This document shows positions 1-6,249 of a stretch of DNA of 9,404 nucleotides, piece after piece; positions within the stretch are counted from its first letter, which is position 1, and the number at the start of each line of letters is the position of its first letter. The notes under the pieces are model-generated. The model made no database searches and was not told the DNA's origin. It worked only from the letters and a program-made list of their open reading frames with translations. Source of the DNA: BJ22 sp031405895. Its GTDB lineage: Bacteria > Planctomycetota > Planctomycetia > Pirellulales > Pirellulaceae. Made by a program: the position numbers and the translations under genes. The DNA is taken from the NCBI GenBank assembly GCA_031405895.1, contig JANOFL010000031.1, positions 1 to 9,404 on the forward strand. The letters run 5' to 3'.

Positions 1-47
1 ACGCCCTGCCGCTCGCCAAAACATCTCAAGTGTGTGGCCGCGAAGTG

Positions 48-53
48 TATAGT
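48..53 (+). promoter_or_regulatory. Possible -10 box for the first gene
   Basis: TATAGT at this position matches the bacterial sigma-70 -10 consensus at five of six bases. It would place transcription start near 60, ahead of the preferred ATG at 85. No convincing -35 box lies 16-18 bases upstream (CTCAAG is poor), so this is a weak call that rests on one hexamer and on the base composition, which becomes more AT-rich here than in the coding region. Confidence 0.2.
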
Positions 54-84
54 AGTTGGCATGAAACAGGTTTTGGGTAGCGCA

Positions 85-618
85 ATGGGTGGTGAATTGA
101 CCGCGCCGGCGGAGGGGGTGTCCAGCGCCCAGCGTCTGGTGCCACGGATGAACCAGCGGACGCTGTCGATCCTGCTGGGTCTGATGGCGATTGTTCCGCC
201 GGTGGTGATTCTCGCGCTCTGGAACATTTTGCCACCCCTGTCCGAAGGGACGCTGGAAGCCACGGCCGCCGGGCGTTTTTTGCCCGTTCCGGGAATCTAC
301 GAATTACCCCTGGGCGAGCGGCCGGAAATCAGGGGCGGGCAGCTGGTCATCCGCAACACCGGACCGGAAGACTGGACCAATATCAACATCTGGATCAACG
401 GGCACTACCAGATTTCCGACCGGGTTCCGCTGCCTGCGGGCCAGGAACGCGAGTACCTGCTCGAGCTGTTCGTGACCCGCTGGGGAGCCAACTACGAACT
501 GGGCTACAACCGGCTGGCCAAGGCCCTGATCTACGCCCGCCTGCCCAAAGGGAACCGGGCCACGCGGGCTTTTGAGTTCGACGCGACGGGGATCGGAACA
601 CCGTTCAAGGACCGATAG
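85..618 (+). CDS. Small membrane-anchored protein of unknown function
   Basis: I do not recognise this gene. From the chosen ATG it encodes about 177 residues: a short polar, Pro/Ala-containing N-terminus, one strongly hydrophobic helix (about residues 25-46, LSILLGLMAIVPPVVILALW), then a soluble part of about 120 residues. The soluble part holds alternating polar/hydrophobic strands with VIRNTG, DWTNINIWING and LPAGQEREYLLELF, which suggests a beta-sandwich-like fold displayed outside the membrane. The reading frame is open back to a GTG at 34 with ATGs at 61, 85 and 148. I prefer 85 because codons downstream of it have high third-position GC while the preceding ones do not. ATG 148, which starts just before the helix, is a real alternative. 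No start has a strong Shine-Dalgarno. A hairpin terminator follows 10 bases after the stop, so it is probably transcribed alone or with something upstream of the window. Confidence 0.75.
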   Translation: MGGELTAPAEGVSSAQRLVPRMNQRTLSILLGLMAIVPPVVILALWNILPPLSEGTLEATAAGRFLPVPGIYELPLGERPEIRGGQLVIRNTGPEDWTNINIWINGHYQISDRVPLPAGQEREYLLELFVTRWGANYELGYNRLAKALIYARLPKGNRATRAFEFDATGIGTPFKDR

Positions 619-627
619 ACCCGATTG

Positions 628-653
628 TCCGGCCTGTTCCAGGCCGGATGTTT
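628..653 (+). terminator. Hairpin terminator after the first gene
   Basis: A perfect 9-bp GC-rich stem (628-636 with 640-648, TCCGGCCTG pairing with CAGGCCGGA) closes on a 3-base loop TTC and is followed by TGTTT. It begins 10 bases after the stop codon at 616-618. The T tract is short, so termination may be only partial. The stem itself is unambiguous, and it separates this gene from the response regulator that follows. Confidence 0.55.
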
Positions 654-751
654 GCCCGGCCGGCTGGAAGTGCGAAGAATCGAGGTAGCCGCCGCCTGCC
701 TGCGGTAGTCTTGCTCTTCTGCATTCCACGGTCCGTCGGGCGGCAAGGGCA

Positions 752-1663
752 TTGGCCAGGTCAATTCTCATCTGCGACGACTCCGCGCTCGACCGGCATC
801 TGCTCTGGTCCCTGCTCAGCCACAACCCTGAACTGGCGCTGCGCGAATGTGGCGACGGCGAAGCGGCGCTGGAAGAACTGGAACGGCAGATGGCCGATCT
901 GGTCGTGACCGACTTGACGATGCCGCGGCGGGACGGACTGGGTCTGGTCCGCGAAATCAAGTCGCGCTGGCCCGCGCTGCCGGTCGTGCTGGTGACGAGC
1001 CAGGGAAGCGATGAAACGGCGCTGCTCGCACTCCGGCACGGTGCCGCGAGTTACTCACCCAAGCAGTCGCTCGCCCAGGACCTTTTGCCAACGGTCGAAT
1101 TCGTGCTCGACATTGCCTCGCACTCCATGCCCCGGCCCGGGGCCGGTGGCTCCCTTCTGGCTCAAAGCCGGACGGCCGGACCGGCACCGTTGGCCAATCC
1201 TCTTGCCCACATTCTCGAGAACGACTGTCGGCTGATCGGCCCGCTGATCGAGCACCTTCAGGACCAGTTGCCGCATTGGTCGGAACAGGACCGGCTGCAG
1301 ATCGGGATGGCAGTCGGCGAAGCGCTGGCCAACGCCATGCATCACGGCAACCTCGAAGTTTCTTCGGTGCTGCGCGGCGAAGACGACCAGCAGTACCACC
1401 AGCTGATCCGCCAGCGGCGCGGCGCGGCCCCCTGGGCAGGTCGCAAGGTCCACGTTTCGAGCCTGCTGGGCGACGATGAAATCCGGATCAGCATCCGCGA
1501 TGAAGGGCCGGGCTTCGATCAGGCCAGTGTGCCTGATCCGACGGCTCCCGGGCGGCTGGAACAGCTCAGTGGTCGCGGATTGCTGTTGATCCGCTCCTTC
1601 ATGGACGAGGTCCGCTACCGCGGTCGCGGCAACGAAATCGAAATGGTCAAACGCCGCCGCTGA
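752..1663 (+). CDS. Response regulator receiver fused to RsbW-like HATPase
   Basis: This cytoplasmic signalling protein of 303 residues has two domains. Residues 1-122 are a CheY-type receiver with the acidic pair D9/D10, the phospho-acceptor D54 in VVTDLTMP, T82/S83 in VTSQGS and K104. Residues about 145-300 are a serine-kinase/anti-sigma type ATP-binding domain (HATPase_c_2). Its N-box is E190ALANAMHHGN200, its G1 motif is D250EGPGFD, and its G2 motif is GRGLLLI (274-280). About 35 residues between the N-box and G1 form a charged, Arg/Gln-rich insert not found in classical RsbW/SpoIIAB. By family knowledge, phosphorylation of the receiver should control an ATPase that binds or phosphorylates an anti-sigma-antagonist-like partner. 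No such partner or sigma factor lies next to it. The start is TTG at 752: an in-frame stop lies at 686 and no ATG or GTG intervenes. AAGGG lies only two bases upstream of TTG, so initiation may be weak. The stop TGA is also the left target duplication of the MITE. Confidence 0.9.
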   Translation: MARSILICDDSALDRHLLWSLLSHNPELALRECGDGEAALEELERQMADLVVTDLTMPRRDGLGLVREIKSRWPALPVVLVTSQGSDETALLALRHGAASYSPKQSLAQDLLPTVEFVLDIASHSMPRPGAGGSLLAQSRTAGPAPLANPLAHILENDCRLIGPLIEHLQDQLPHWSEQDRLQIGMAVGEALANAMHHGNLEVSSVLRGEDDQQYHQLIRQRRGAAPWAGRKVHVSSLLGDDEIRISIRDEGPGFDQASVPDPTAPGRLEQLSGRGLLLIRSFMDEVRYRGRGNEIEMVKRRR

Positions 1664-1829
1664 GAGCCTGTCCGAAACCGGTCAGACTGATAAAAAATGA
1701 GCCCGAGGCGCTAGCCGAGAACGCTGACTCAACCATCAACTCACTCCCAAGGGAATCGGCTAGCGCCTCAGGCTCACAAGAATTCGCCGTTTTGTCTGTC
1801 CAGGTTCAGACCCCTTTTCGGACAGGCTC
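1664..1829. mobile_element. MITE-like element with 14-bp inverted ends and TGA duplication
   Basis: The ends are perfect inverted repeats: GAGCCTGTCCGAAA at 1664-1677 and its reverse complement at 1816-1829. They are flanked by direct TGA copies at 1661-1663 and 1830-1832, which fits a 3-bp target duplication. Inside is a second inverted repeat of 21-base arms (1698-1718 and 1756-1776, core GAGGCGCTAGCC, one mismatch) around a 37-base centre. There is no coding capacity, so any movement would need a transposase in trans. The end sequence and TNA-like 3-bp target recall some IS5-family groups, which is inference. Without the insertion the convergent stop codons on either side would be about 11 bp apart. 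I recall similar GAGGCGCTAGCC palindromes as dispersed repeats in planctomycete genomes. Confidence 0.75.
1692..1776 (-). terminator. Terminator supplied by the MITE for the asnB-glycosyltransferase operon
   Basis: Read on the minus strand, the 21-base arm at 1776-1756 pairs with the arm at 1718-1698. The single mismatch becomes a G-U pair in this direction, and the stem is followed at once by six T's (1697-1692). That is the layout of an intrinsic terminator, 68 bases after the glycosyltransferase stop at 1844. On the plus strand the mismatch is an A-C pair and no T run follows directly, so the effect should be stronger for minus-strand transcripts. The 37-base loop is longer than in typical intrinsic terminators, which lowers confidence. 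Confidence 0.5.
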
Positions 1830-1843
1830 TGAGAATCGGCCGG

Positions 1844-3043
1844 TCATTTCAGGCCGTCGTAGACCGCCATCACGCCGCGGACATAGGCTTCGGTCGAAAA
1901 CAGCCGCGCCACCCGCTCCTTCCCCGCCTGTCCCATTCGCCGGCGCAGCTCAGGGTCGAGCACCAGCTGCCCGATGGCGTCCGCCAGCTGCGCCGGGTTG
2001 CCCGGAGGTACCACCAGACCGGTGACTCCGTGCTCCACCTGTTCGGAAACGCCGGCAATGTCGCTGCCGATCACGGGCAGGCCGTAGAGCATGGCTTCGA
2101 GGTGGGTCCGCGGAAAACCTTCGTTGCCCCGCACATCTTCGACCTTGCCGTCCAGTTCCAGCTGTTCGCGGCTGACGGAGGCCATGCAGGAGATGTCGGT
2201 CGAACGGTAATAGCTGAACGGATTGTCGATCCAGCCCGTGATCGTGACGTTGTCGAGCTGGTTGGCCTGGACTCGCTGCTTCAGAAACTCCAGATAGTCC
2301 GGCCGGGGTGTGTCGCCGACGACGACCAGCTGAAACCGGTCCATCAATCCGCGCTGGCGCAACAAGCCGGCGGCGTCGAGCAGATGATGTTGGGCCTTGA
2401 ATGGCACCAACGTCGCGAAGCAGGACACCACGCAGACACCCTTCGACCGCAAGCTGTCCAGCGCCGGAATTCCCTCGCCCGCAGGAACCGCGTCGCCGAT
2501 CCCGTTGTAGACCGTGACGACTTTCGGGCGGATAGCGTCACTGTAGTCCCGCTCGATCGCCCGGCAGACCGTGATCACGCGGTCGGGAAGCCGTTCGTAA
2601 AACCGCCAAAGCCGGCCCTGGCCAAACCCCTCGCCGCGGTGATGGACGACCAGCCACTTGCGGGTCAGTCGCACCGCGGCGGCCACGATCAGTGCGCCGC
2701 GCGGATCATTGCAGTGCACAATGTCGACCCGCTCGCGCCGGAACAGCCGCGCCAGCCGCACCGTGTAGGGCAGCAGATTGCCGACAGCAACCGAAGCCGT
2801 CTTCAGTGGACCCCATTTCAGGGCCGCCTTGCCGTACGTCGCCAGCTCGCCCGGTGCCGGCAACACCAGGCACCGCACGCCAGCTTTCTGGTAGGCCTCG
2901 ACGACCAACCCGGGACCGGCCGTGACCACCAGCGGGTCAATCTCCGGCGGCAGATGCGTGATCAGCTCATAGAGACTGCGGTTGGCACCCGCCAGGCGTT
3001 GCGGGTAGGCGATGAAGTACAAAACCTTGCGGCGATCACTCAC
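1844..3043 (-). CDS. Glycosyltransferase family 4 (GT-B fold)
   Basis: This cytoplasmic or membrane-associated sugar transferase of 399 residues is of normal length for the family. The N-terminal Rossmann domain has the acceptor-side loop GANRSL (residues 19-24) and HCND (110-113), and YNGI (179-182) marks the interdomain region. The C-terminal nucleotide-sugar domain begins near residue 205 and carries FATLVPFKAQHH with K216. It also carries the family EX7E signature, E308GFPRTHLE316, followed by GLPVIGSDIAGVSEQVEHGVTG. By family knowledge it is a retaining enzyme that moves a sugar from an NDP-sugar onto a growing glycan; donor and acceptor cannot be told from sequence. Start is GTG at 3043, overlapping the stop of the upstream asparagine synthase by four bases (GTGA), so translation is probably coupled and the two form an operon. 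It converges on the receiver-HATPase gene, with the MITE between them. Confidence 0.92.
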   Translation of the reverse strand: MSDRRKVLYFIAYPQRLAGANRSLYELITHLPPEIDPLVVTAGPGLVVEAYQKAGVRCLVLPAPGELATYGKAALKWGPLKTASVAVGNLLPYTVRLARLFRRERVDIVHCNDPRGALIVAAAVRLTRKWLVVHHRGEGFGQGRLWRFYERLPDRVITVCRAIERDYSDAIRPKVVTVYNGIGDAVPAGEGIPALDSLRSKGVCVVSCFATLVPFKAQHHLLDAAGLLRQRGLMDRFQLVVVGDTPRPDYLEFLKQRVQANQLDNVTITGWIDNPFSYYRSTDISCMASVSREQLELDGKVEDVRGNEGFPRTHLEAMLYGLPVIGSDIAGVSEQVEHGVTGLVVPPGNPAQLADAIGQLVLDPELRRRMGQAGKERVARLFSTEAYVRGVMAVYDGLK

Positions 3044-4956
3044 GCAGCCACCGCTTTTTCGGCCGCGACTTCAAACAGGTCATCTTCGCGGCTCAACGTC
3101 TGGTCGACGAACATCCGGAACCAGAGTTCCAGCATCAGCAACAGCCACAGCCGCTGGCCGTGATTGACGGTCCCCGACTGGTGTTCGCTGACCAGTTGCC
3201 GCACGAACCCGCCGTCCAGCCAGCCCCGCCCAAGGGCTGTTTCCGAGCAGATGATGCCGGCCAGCTGTTGGCCGCGTGGCCCGCGGAACCAGCGGTCGGT
3301 TGGCGGCGCAAAGCCCTGCTTCCGCCGGCGAGACGCCTCGCGACCAAGCCGCCTATCCGCCAGTCGCCGGATCAGGTGCTTGGTTTGCATCCCCCGCAGC
3401 ATGGCGCCGGACGGAATCCGGCGGCTCAGCTCCAGCAGCGCCAGGTCCAGAAACGGACAGCGGGCCTCCAGCGAATGGGCCATCGTCGCGCAATCGGTCT
3501 TGGTCAGGAAGACCTCCGGCAGCTGCGTCATCTGGTCGACATGCTGGGCCCGGCTGCTCCAGCTGTGGCCGCGCGATTCTTCCCAGCGGCGGTCGTACTC
3601 CGCATCGACCTCCACCTGCGACAGGATCGCGCGCAGCCGCGGGCCCGCCAGCTGTTCCATCCGGCCGCGAAAAGTCCTGACTCCCAGCGGATCAAAACGA
3701 TACCGGCCATGACGTCCCGTCAATCCCGATGCGACCGTCAACGCTTTTCGAAAAACGCCACGCCGGTTCAACCAGTCGTTCCCAGCCGGCGCACCCAGCA
3801 GGCTCGAGCCCGGCAGGCAGTGCAGCCAGCCGGTGGCCCGTGCCGCCGCATACATCGGATAGCCACCGAACAGTTCGTCGCCGCCATCGCCCGTCAGGAC
3901 CACCGTCACATGCTCGCGAGCCCGTTGCGACAGTCGCCAGGTGGGAAGTGCGGCGTGGTCTCCAAACGGTTCGCCAAATGCGGCCACGAGGGCAGGCAGC
4001 GCTGCCAGACCGTCGCCCTCGAGCACAATCTCGTGATGCTCGGTCCCCAGCCGCGCAGCCAGTTCCCGGGCCGCTCCTGTCTCGTCGCTGGCTTCGCCAA
4101 ACCCCATCGACAGCGTCTGCAGTTTTCCACCAGCCAGTTCCGCCGCGAGGCTCGCCACCAAACCTGAATCCAGCCCCCCGCTGAGGAACAGCCCCACTGG
4201 AACGTCAGCCACCAGCCGGCGCTGAACGGCACCGCTCAGGGCGGACTCGATCGCTTCCACCCACTCGTCGTCCGAACGCCGTTCCGGCCGGATCGCGGGC
4301 GGCTCCCAGTACCGCGACAGCACCGGGCCCGTTCCACGCCGCCATTCCAGCCGGTGCGCGGAGGGCAAACGGAACGCCCCCTCCAGCATCGTCAGCGGTG
4401 CCGGCACGGACAACAGATGCAGGTACGTCGCGATTGCCGGCCCCGAGATCTGGCCGAGGTCCGGCTCCAGTAGCCGCAATGCTGGAAGCGTTGACGCAAA
4501 TGAAATCGATTCCTGGTCGGCCCGATAAAAAAGCGGCTTCTTCCCTATCTGGTCCCGGGCGATGTGCAGGACCTGTTGCCGGGCATCCCACAAGGCGAAC
4601 ACGAACATGCCCCGGATTCGCCGGAGCAGCCCTTCGATGCCCCATTCTTCATAGCCGTGCAGCAGAACTTCCGAATCGGTGCGCGAGCGAAATTGATGGC
4701 CGGTCAGCTCCTTCCGAAGCTGGTCGAAGTCATAGATTTCCCCATTGAAGACCACGTGCAGATCACCGGTCTCGTTCGCCATCGGCTGGCGGCCAAGCGG
4801 CGACAGGTCAATGATCGACAGCCGCCGGTGACCCAGCAACATGCCGCCCAGGTCGAGGCCCAGGCTGTCATCCGGGCCGCGATGACGCATGGCCGCCAGC
4901 GAATCTTCGAGGGCCGGCAGGGCTCCCGCCCGTGAAGTTCCGGCAACGCCACACAT
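3040..4956 (-). CDS. asnB: Asparagine synthase (glutamine-hydrolysing), polysaccharide-type
   Basis: This 638-residue amidotransferase is complete. The N-terminal glutaminase domain (about 1-200) has the nucleophile Cys2 exposed by Met removal, RHRGPDD (24-30), FNGEIYDF (70-77), RTDSEVLLHGY (92-102) and DQIGKKPLFY (135-144). The synthase domain has the PP-loop SGGLDS (259-264), GDGGDELFGGY (356-366), SLEARCPFLD (495-504) and RRRKQGF (543-549). The known reaction converts aspartate, ATP and glutamine to asparagine, AMP, PPi and glutamate. It is longer than E. coli AsnB (about 554 residues). Paralogues of this length often sit in exopolysaccharide or exosortase-linked gene clusters, where the substrate may be a sugar acid or a peptide carboxylate and not aspartate. 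The overlapping glycosyltransferase supports that reading. Start is ATG, necessarily giving Met-Cys. No strong Shine-Dalgarno is visible. All catalytic residues I can check are present. Confidence 0.93.
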   Translation of the reverse strand: MCGVAGTSRAGALPALEDSLAAMRHRGPDDSLGLDLGGMLLGHRRLSIIDLSPLGRQPMANETGDLHVVFNGEIYDFDQLRKELTGHQFRSRTDSEVLLHGYEEWGIEGLLRRIRGMFVFALWDARQQVLHIARDQIGKKPLFYRADQESISFASTLPALRLLEPDLGQISGPAIATYLHLLSVPAPLTMLEGAFRLPSAHRLEWRRGTGPVLSRYWEPPAIRPERRSDDEWVEAIESALSGAVQRRLVADVPVGLFLSGGLDSGLVASLAAELAGGKLQTLSMGFGEASDETGAARELAARLGTEHHEIVLEGDGLAALPALVAAFGEPFGDHAALPTWRLSQRAREHVTVVLTGDGGDELFGGYPMYAAARATGWLHCLPGSSLLGAPAGNDWLNRRGVFRKALTVASGLTGRHGRYRFDPLGVRTFRGRMEQLAGPRLRAILSQVEVDAEYDRRWEESRGHSWSSRAQHVDQMTQLPEVFLTKTDCATMAHSLEARCPFLDLALLELSRRIPSGAMLRGMQTKHLIRRLADRRLGREASRRRKQGFAPPTDRWFRGPRGQQLAGIICSETALGRGWLDGGFVRQLVSEHQSGTVNHGQRLWLLLMLELWFRMFVDQTLSREDDLFEVAAEKAVAA

Positions 4957-5012
4957 GCCTGTCGATTCCCCAATTAGCTTGCCGGTCCAGGCGGGCCTGG
5001 CGGCAGCCTGTT

Positions 5013-5036
5013 GAAAAAGGATCCGGCACCTTCTTC
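5013..5036 (-). promoter_or_regulatory. Hairpin in the asnB leader
   Basis: In the predicted untranslated leader of asnB, GAAGAAGG (5036-5029) pairs with CCTTTTTC (5020-5013) over 8 bp, with one G-U pair and an 8-base loop. A second small stem, CCAGG/CCTGG with loop CGGG, lies at 4987-5000, nearer the start codon. If transcription starts near 5083, the leader is about 127 bases, long enough for a regulatory structure. No known riboswitch motif or leader peptide was recognised, so a regulatory role is only a suggestion. Confidence 0.25.
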
Positions 5037-5089
5037 AGCGGGCTGTGAGAGTCCGCATGGCGGGGAACGGTGGTCCCTCCGCGCTTTCG

Positions 5090-5118
5090 ATAGTCCCGCG
5101 CCAGCGCCGGGCTGTCAA
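5090..5118 (-). promoter_or_regulatory. Sigma-70-type promoter for asnB-glycosyltransferase operon
   Basis: On the minus strand a perfect -35 hexamer TTGACA (5118-5113) is followed after exactly 17 bases by GACTAT (5095-5090). The latter matches the -10 consensus at three positions, including the important second A and final T. The site lies just downstream of the terminator of the preceding gene and about 135 bases upstream of the asnB ATG, which is where a promoter for this operon is needed. Predicted start is near 5083. Confidence 0.5.
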
Positions 5119-5126
5119 TGGAAAGC

Positions 5127-5157
5127 AAAAAGGCACTGTGGCCGATGCCACAATGCC
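5127..5157 (-). terminator. Intrinsic terminator of the 197-residue membrane protein gene
   Basis: On the minus strand an 11-bp stem (5157-5147 with 5142-5132, GGCATTGTGGC pairing with GCCACAGTGCC, one G-U pair) closes on the 4-base loop ATCG and runs straight into TTTTTGCTTT. This is a textbook Rho-independent layout. It lies 86 bases after the stop of the membrane protein gene and ahead of the asnB promoter, so the two minus-strand units are transcriptionally separate. Confidence 0.8.
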
Positions 5158-5242
5158 CCGTTTTCTCAGAGCCGCCGGTTCCATGACAGCTGTTTTCGAC
5201 GATCAAGCAACAGGCACGTCAGGCCGGTTGCCTGCCGCCGGT

Positions 5243-5836
5243 TCATCGCATCCGCGGACGGTCGGCATCGGACTTCACGTCGGGTCCCCGCCGCGCGGCG
5301 CGGAATTCCTGGCTGGAACCCCAGATCCAGAAGATGATACCGGCGACCACGCCCACCGCCGCGGCCGAAACCACCTTGGCCGGCGTCGAAGTAAACTGCG
5401 AGTTCTGGACCGCGGCCTGGGTCGTCAGCACCAGTCCCACCACGCTGATCACAAGGCCCAACAGGTCGGAGAGGATCTCGCGAAAATTCAGGCTGCCCTT
5501 GAAGAGCAGCAGGAACTTGGTGAACACCAGCTGCCCCGCGAAGCTGACCACACCCGCCGCCATCACGGCGAACGCGACCCAGTAGAACCACGGCTGGTTC
5601 TGGCCGATCTGCTCGGCGACCTTGTAGATCGGGTCGAGCACACCGGCCGAGATTTCCTTGACCGCCGGGCTCTGGTTCATCGTGGTCCCGATCTCCTCCA
5701 CCTTTTGACCGATCACTTCCTGGACCGAGCCGCCGGCCGGGGGAGTAGCGGCCTCAGGCCCCGGATCCTGGCCAAGGGCCACACAGGCCCACAGGCCAAA
5801 CACCATTGCCGACATACCCAACCACTGCCATCGCAT
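5243..5836 (-). CDS. Exported three-helix inner-membrane protein, function unknown
   Basis: I do not recognise a named family. The 197-residue product begins with a likely signal peptide (residues 1-22, MRWQWLGMSAMVFGLWACVALG, probable cleavage before Q23). A Pro/Gly-rich linker and an amphipathic stretch follow (about 37-80, EVIGQKVEEIGTTMNQSPAVKEI...). Three hydrophobic helices lie at about 85-111, 121-141 and 155-174, and the tail is short, basic and hydrophilic. With the signal removed, the 23-82 segment would face the periplasm and the C-terminus the cytoplasm. The ATG at 5836 is preceded by AAGGG with nine bases of spacing, one of the few good ribosome-binding sites in the window. It has its own terminator, so it is not part of the asnB operon downstream. 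An alternative is that the first segment is an uncleaved anchor. Confidence 0.8.
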   Translation of the reverse strand: MRWQWLGMSAMVFGLWACVALGQDPGPEAATPPAGGSVQEVIGQKVEEIGTTMNQSPAVKEISAGVLDPIYKVAEQIGQNQPWFYWVAFAVMAAGVVSFAGQLVFTKFLLLFKGSLNFREILSDLLGLVISVVGLVLTTQAAVQNSQFTSTPAKVVSAAAVGVVAGIIFWIWGSSQEFRAARRGPDVKSDADRPRMR

Positions 5837-6249
5837 GTTCGTTAACCCTTGCGCGTAAAACTGCCAGCGCCGATACTCCGGCTCTGGAACTCATCTGTAT
5901 TCGCGCCGCGCGGAAATTTCTTGGCAACTCAGCGCGGCACCCAGCTGCGATTGTAGCGGCGAAGCCCGGCCGCCTGCCCAGGCTCCCCGAAAGGGGGTCC
6001 TGGAAGTTGTTTCAGTCAAATCCGTCCGGAAGTGTTTCCAGTGTCCATGGTCACGTGTCGGCCCGCCGAGCACCTGAACAAGCCTCCTCCCAGCCCGCTC
6101 AGGACGCAGAACTTGCCAGTCTTCAGGGATTTTCGGTGAAAATCAGCCCGTCCACCGGGTATAGCTGGCTGGACAAGCTGACCCCAACAAGGCTTGAATA
6201 GGGTGTTCGGCTCGTCCGGTTTCAGCCCATCCCACCCGTTCAAGTCCGC
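5837..6249. other. Divergent intergenic region of about 410 bp
   Basis: This gap separates the divergently transcribed membrane protein genes and must hold both promoters. I see a perfect 7-bp stem GATTTTC/GAAAATC with a GGT loop at 6128-6144, without a following T tract. There is a lone -10-like TACAAT on the minus strand (5955-5950) and a candidate plus-strand promoter at 6170-6199. The only long open frame (to 6201, +) runs in from the antisense of the neighbouring gene and has no recognisable protein features. I found no tRNA or known RNA family. Confidence 0.5.
6170..6199 (+). promoter_or_regulatory. Candidate promoter for the 541-residue membrane protein
   Basis: TGGACA (6170-6175, five of six matches to the -35 consensus) and TTGAAT (6194-6199, four of six to the -10) are separated by 18 bases. 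They lie about 50 bases ahead of the ATG at 6250. Position and spacing are right but the hexamers are only moderate, so chance is a serious alternative in a 410-bp gap. Confidence 0.3.

Noticed and set aside
304..960. Minus-strand open frame of 218 codons under the first two genes
   Set aside because: It is Ser/Arg-rich, without motifs, and spans the hairpin terminator and two plus-strand genes, one of which has definite receiver motifs.
2030..4167. Plus-strand open frames of 377 and 335 codons opposite the glycosyltransferase and asparagine synthase
   Set aside because: The minus strand encodes unmistakable GT4 and AsnB motifs across the same bases. The plus-strand translations have no domain signal and are antisense artefacts.
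5171..5244. Direct repeats of GCCGCCGGTTC at 5171-5181 and 5234-5244
   Set aside because: Eleven-base GC-rich matches this close are readily expected by chance in such a sequence, and no further structure accompanies them.
5950..5955. TACAAT on the minus strand as the -10 box of the 197-residue protein gene
   Set aside because: The hexamer is good, but no -35-like sequence lies 16-18 bases upstream, and it is over 110 bases from the start codon, so I did not annotate it as a promoter.
5806..6201. Plus-strand open frame of 131 codons in the divergent gap
   Set aside because: It starts inside the signal peptide region of the minus-strand gene, has no ribosome-binding site or recognisable features, and would occupy the region needed for two promoters.
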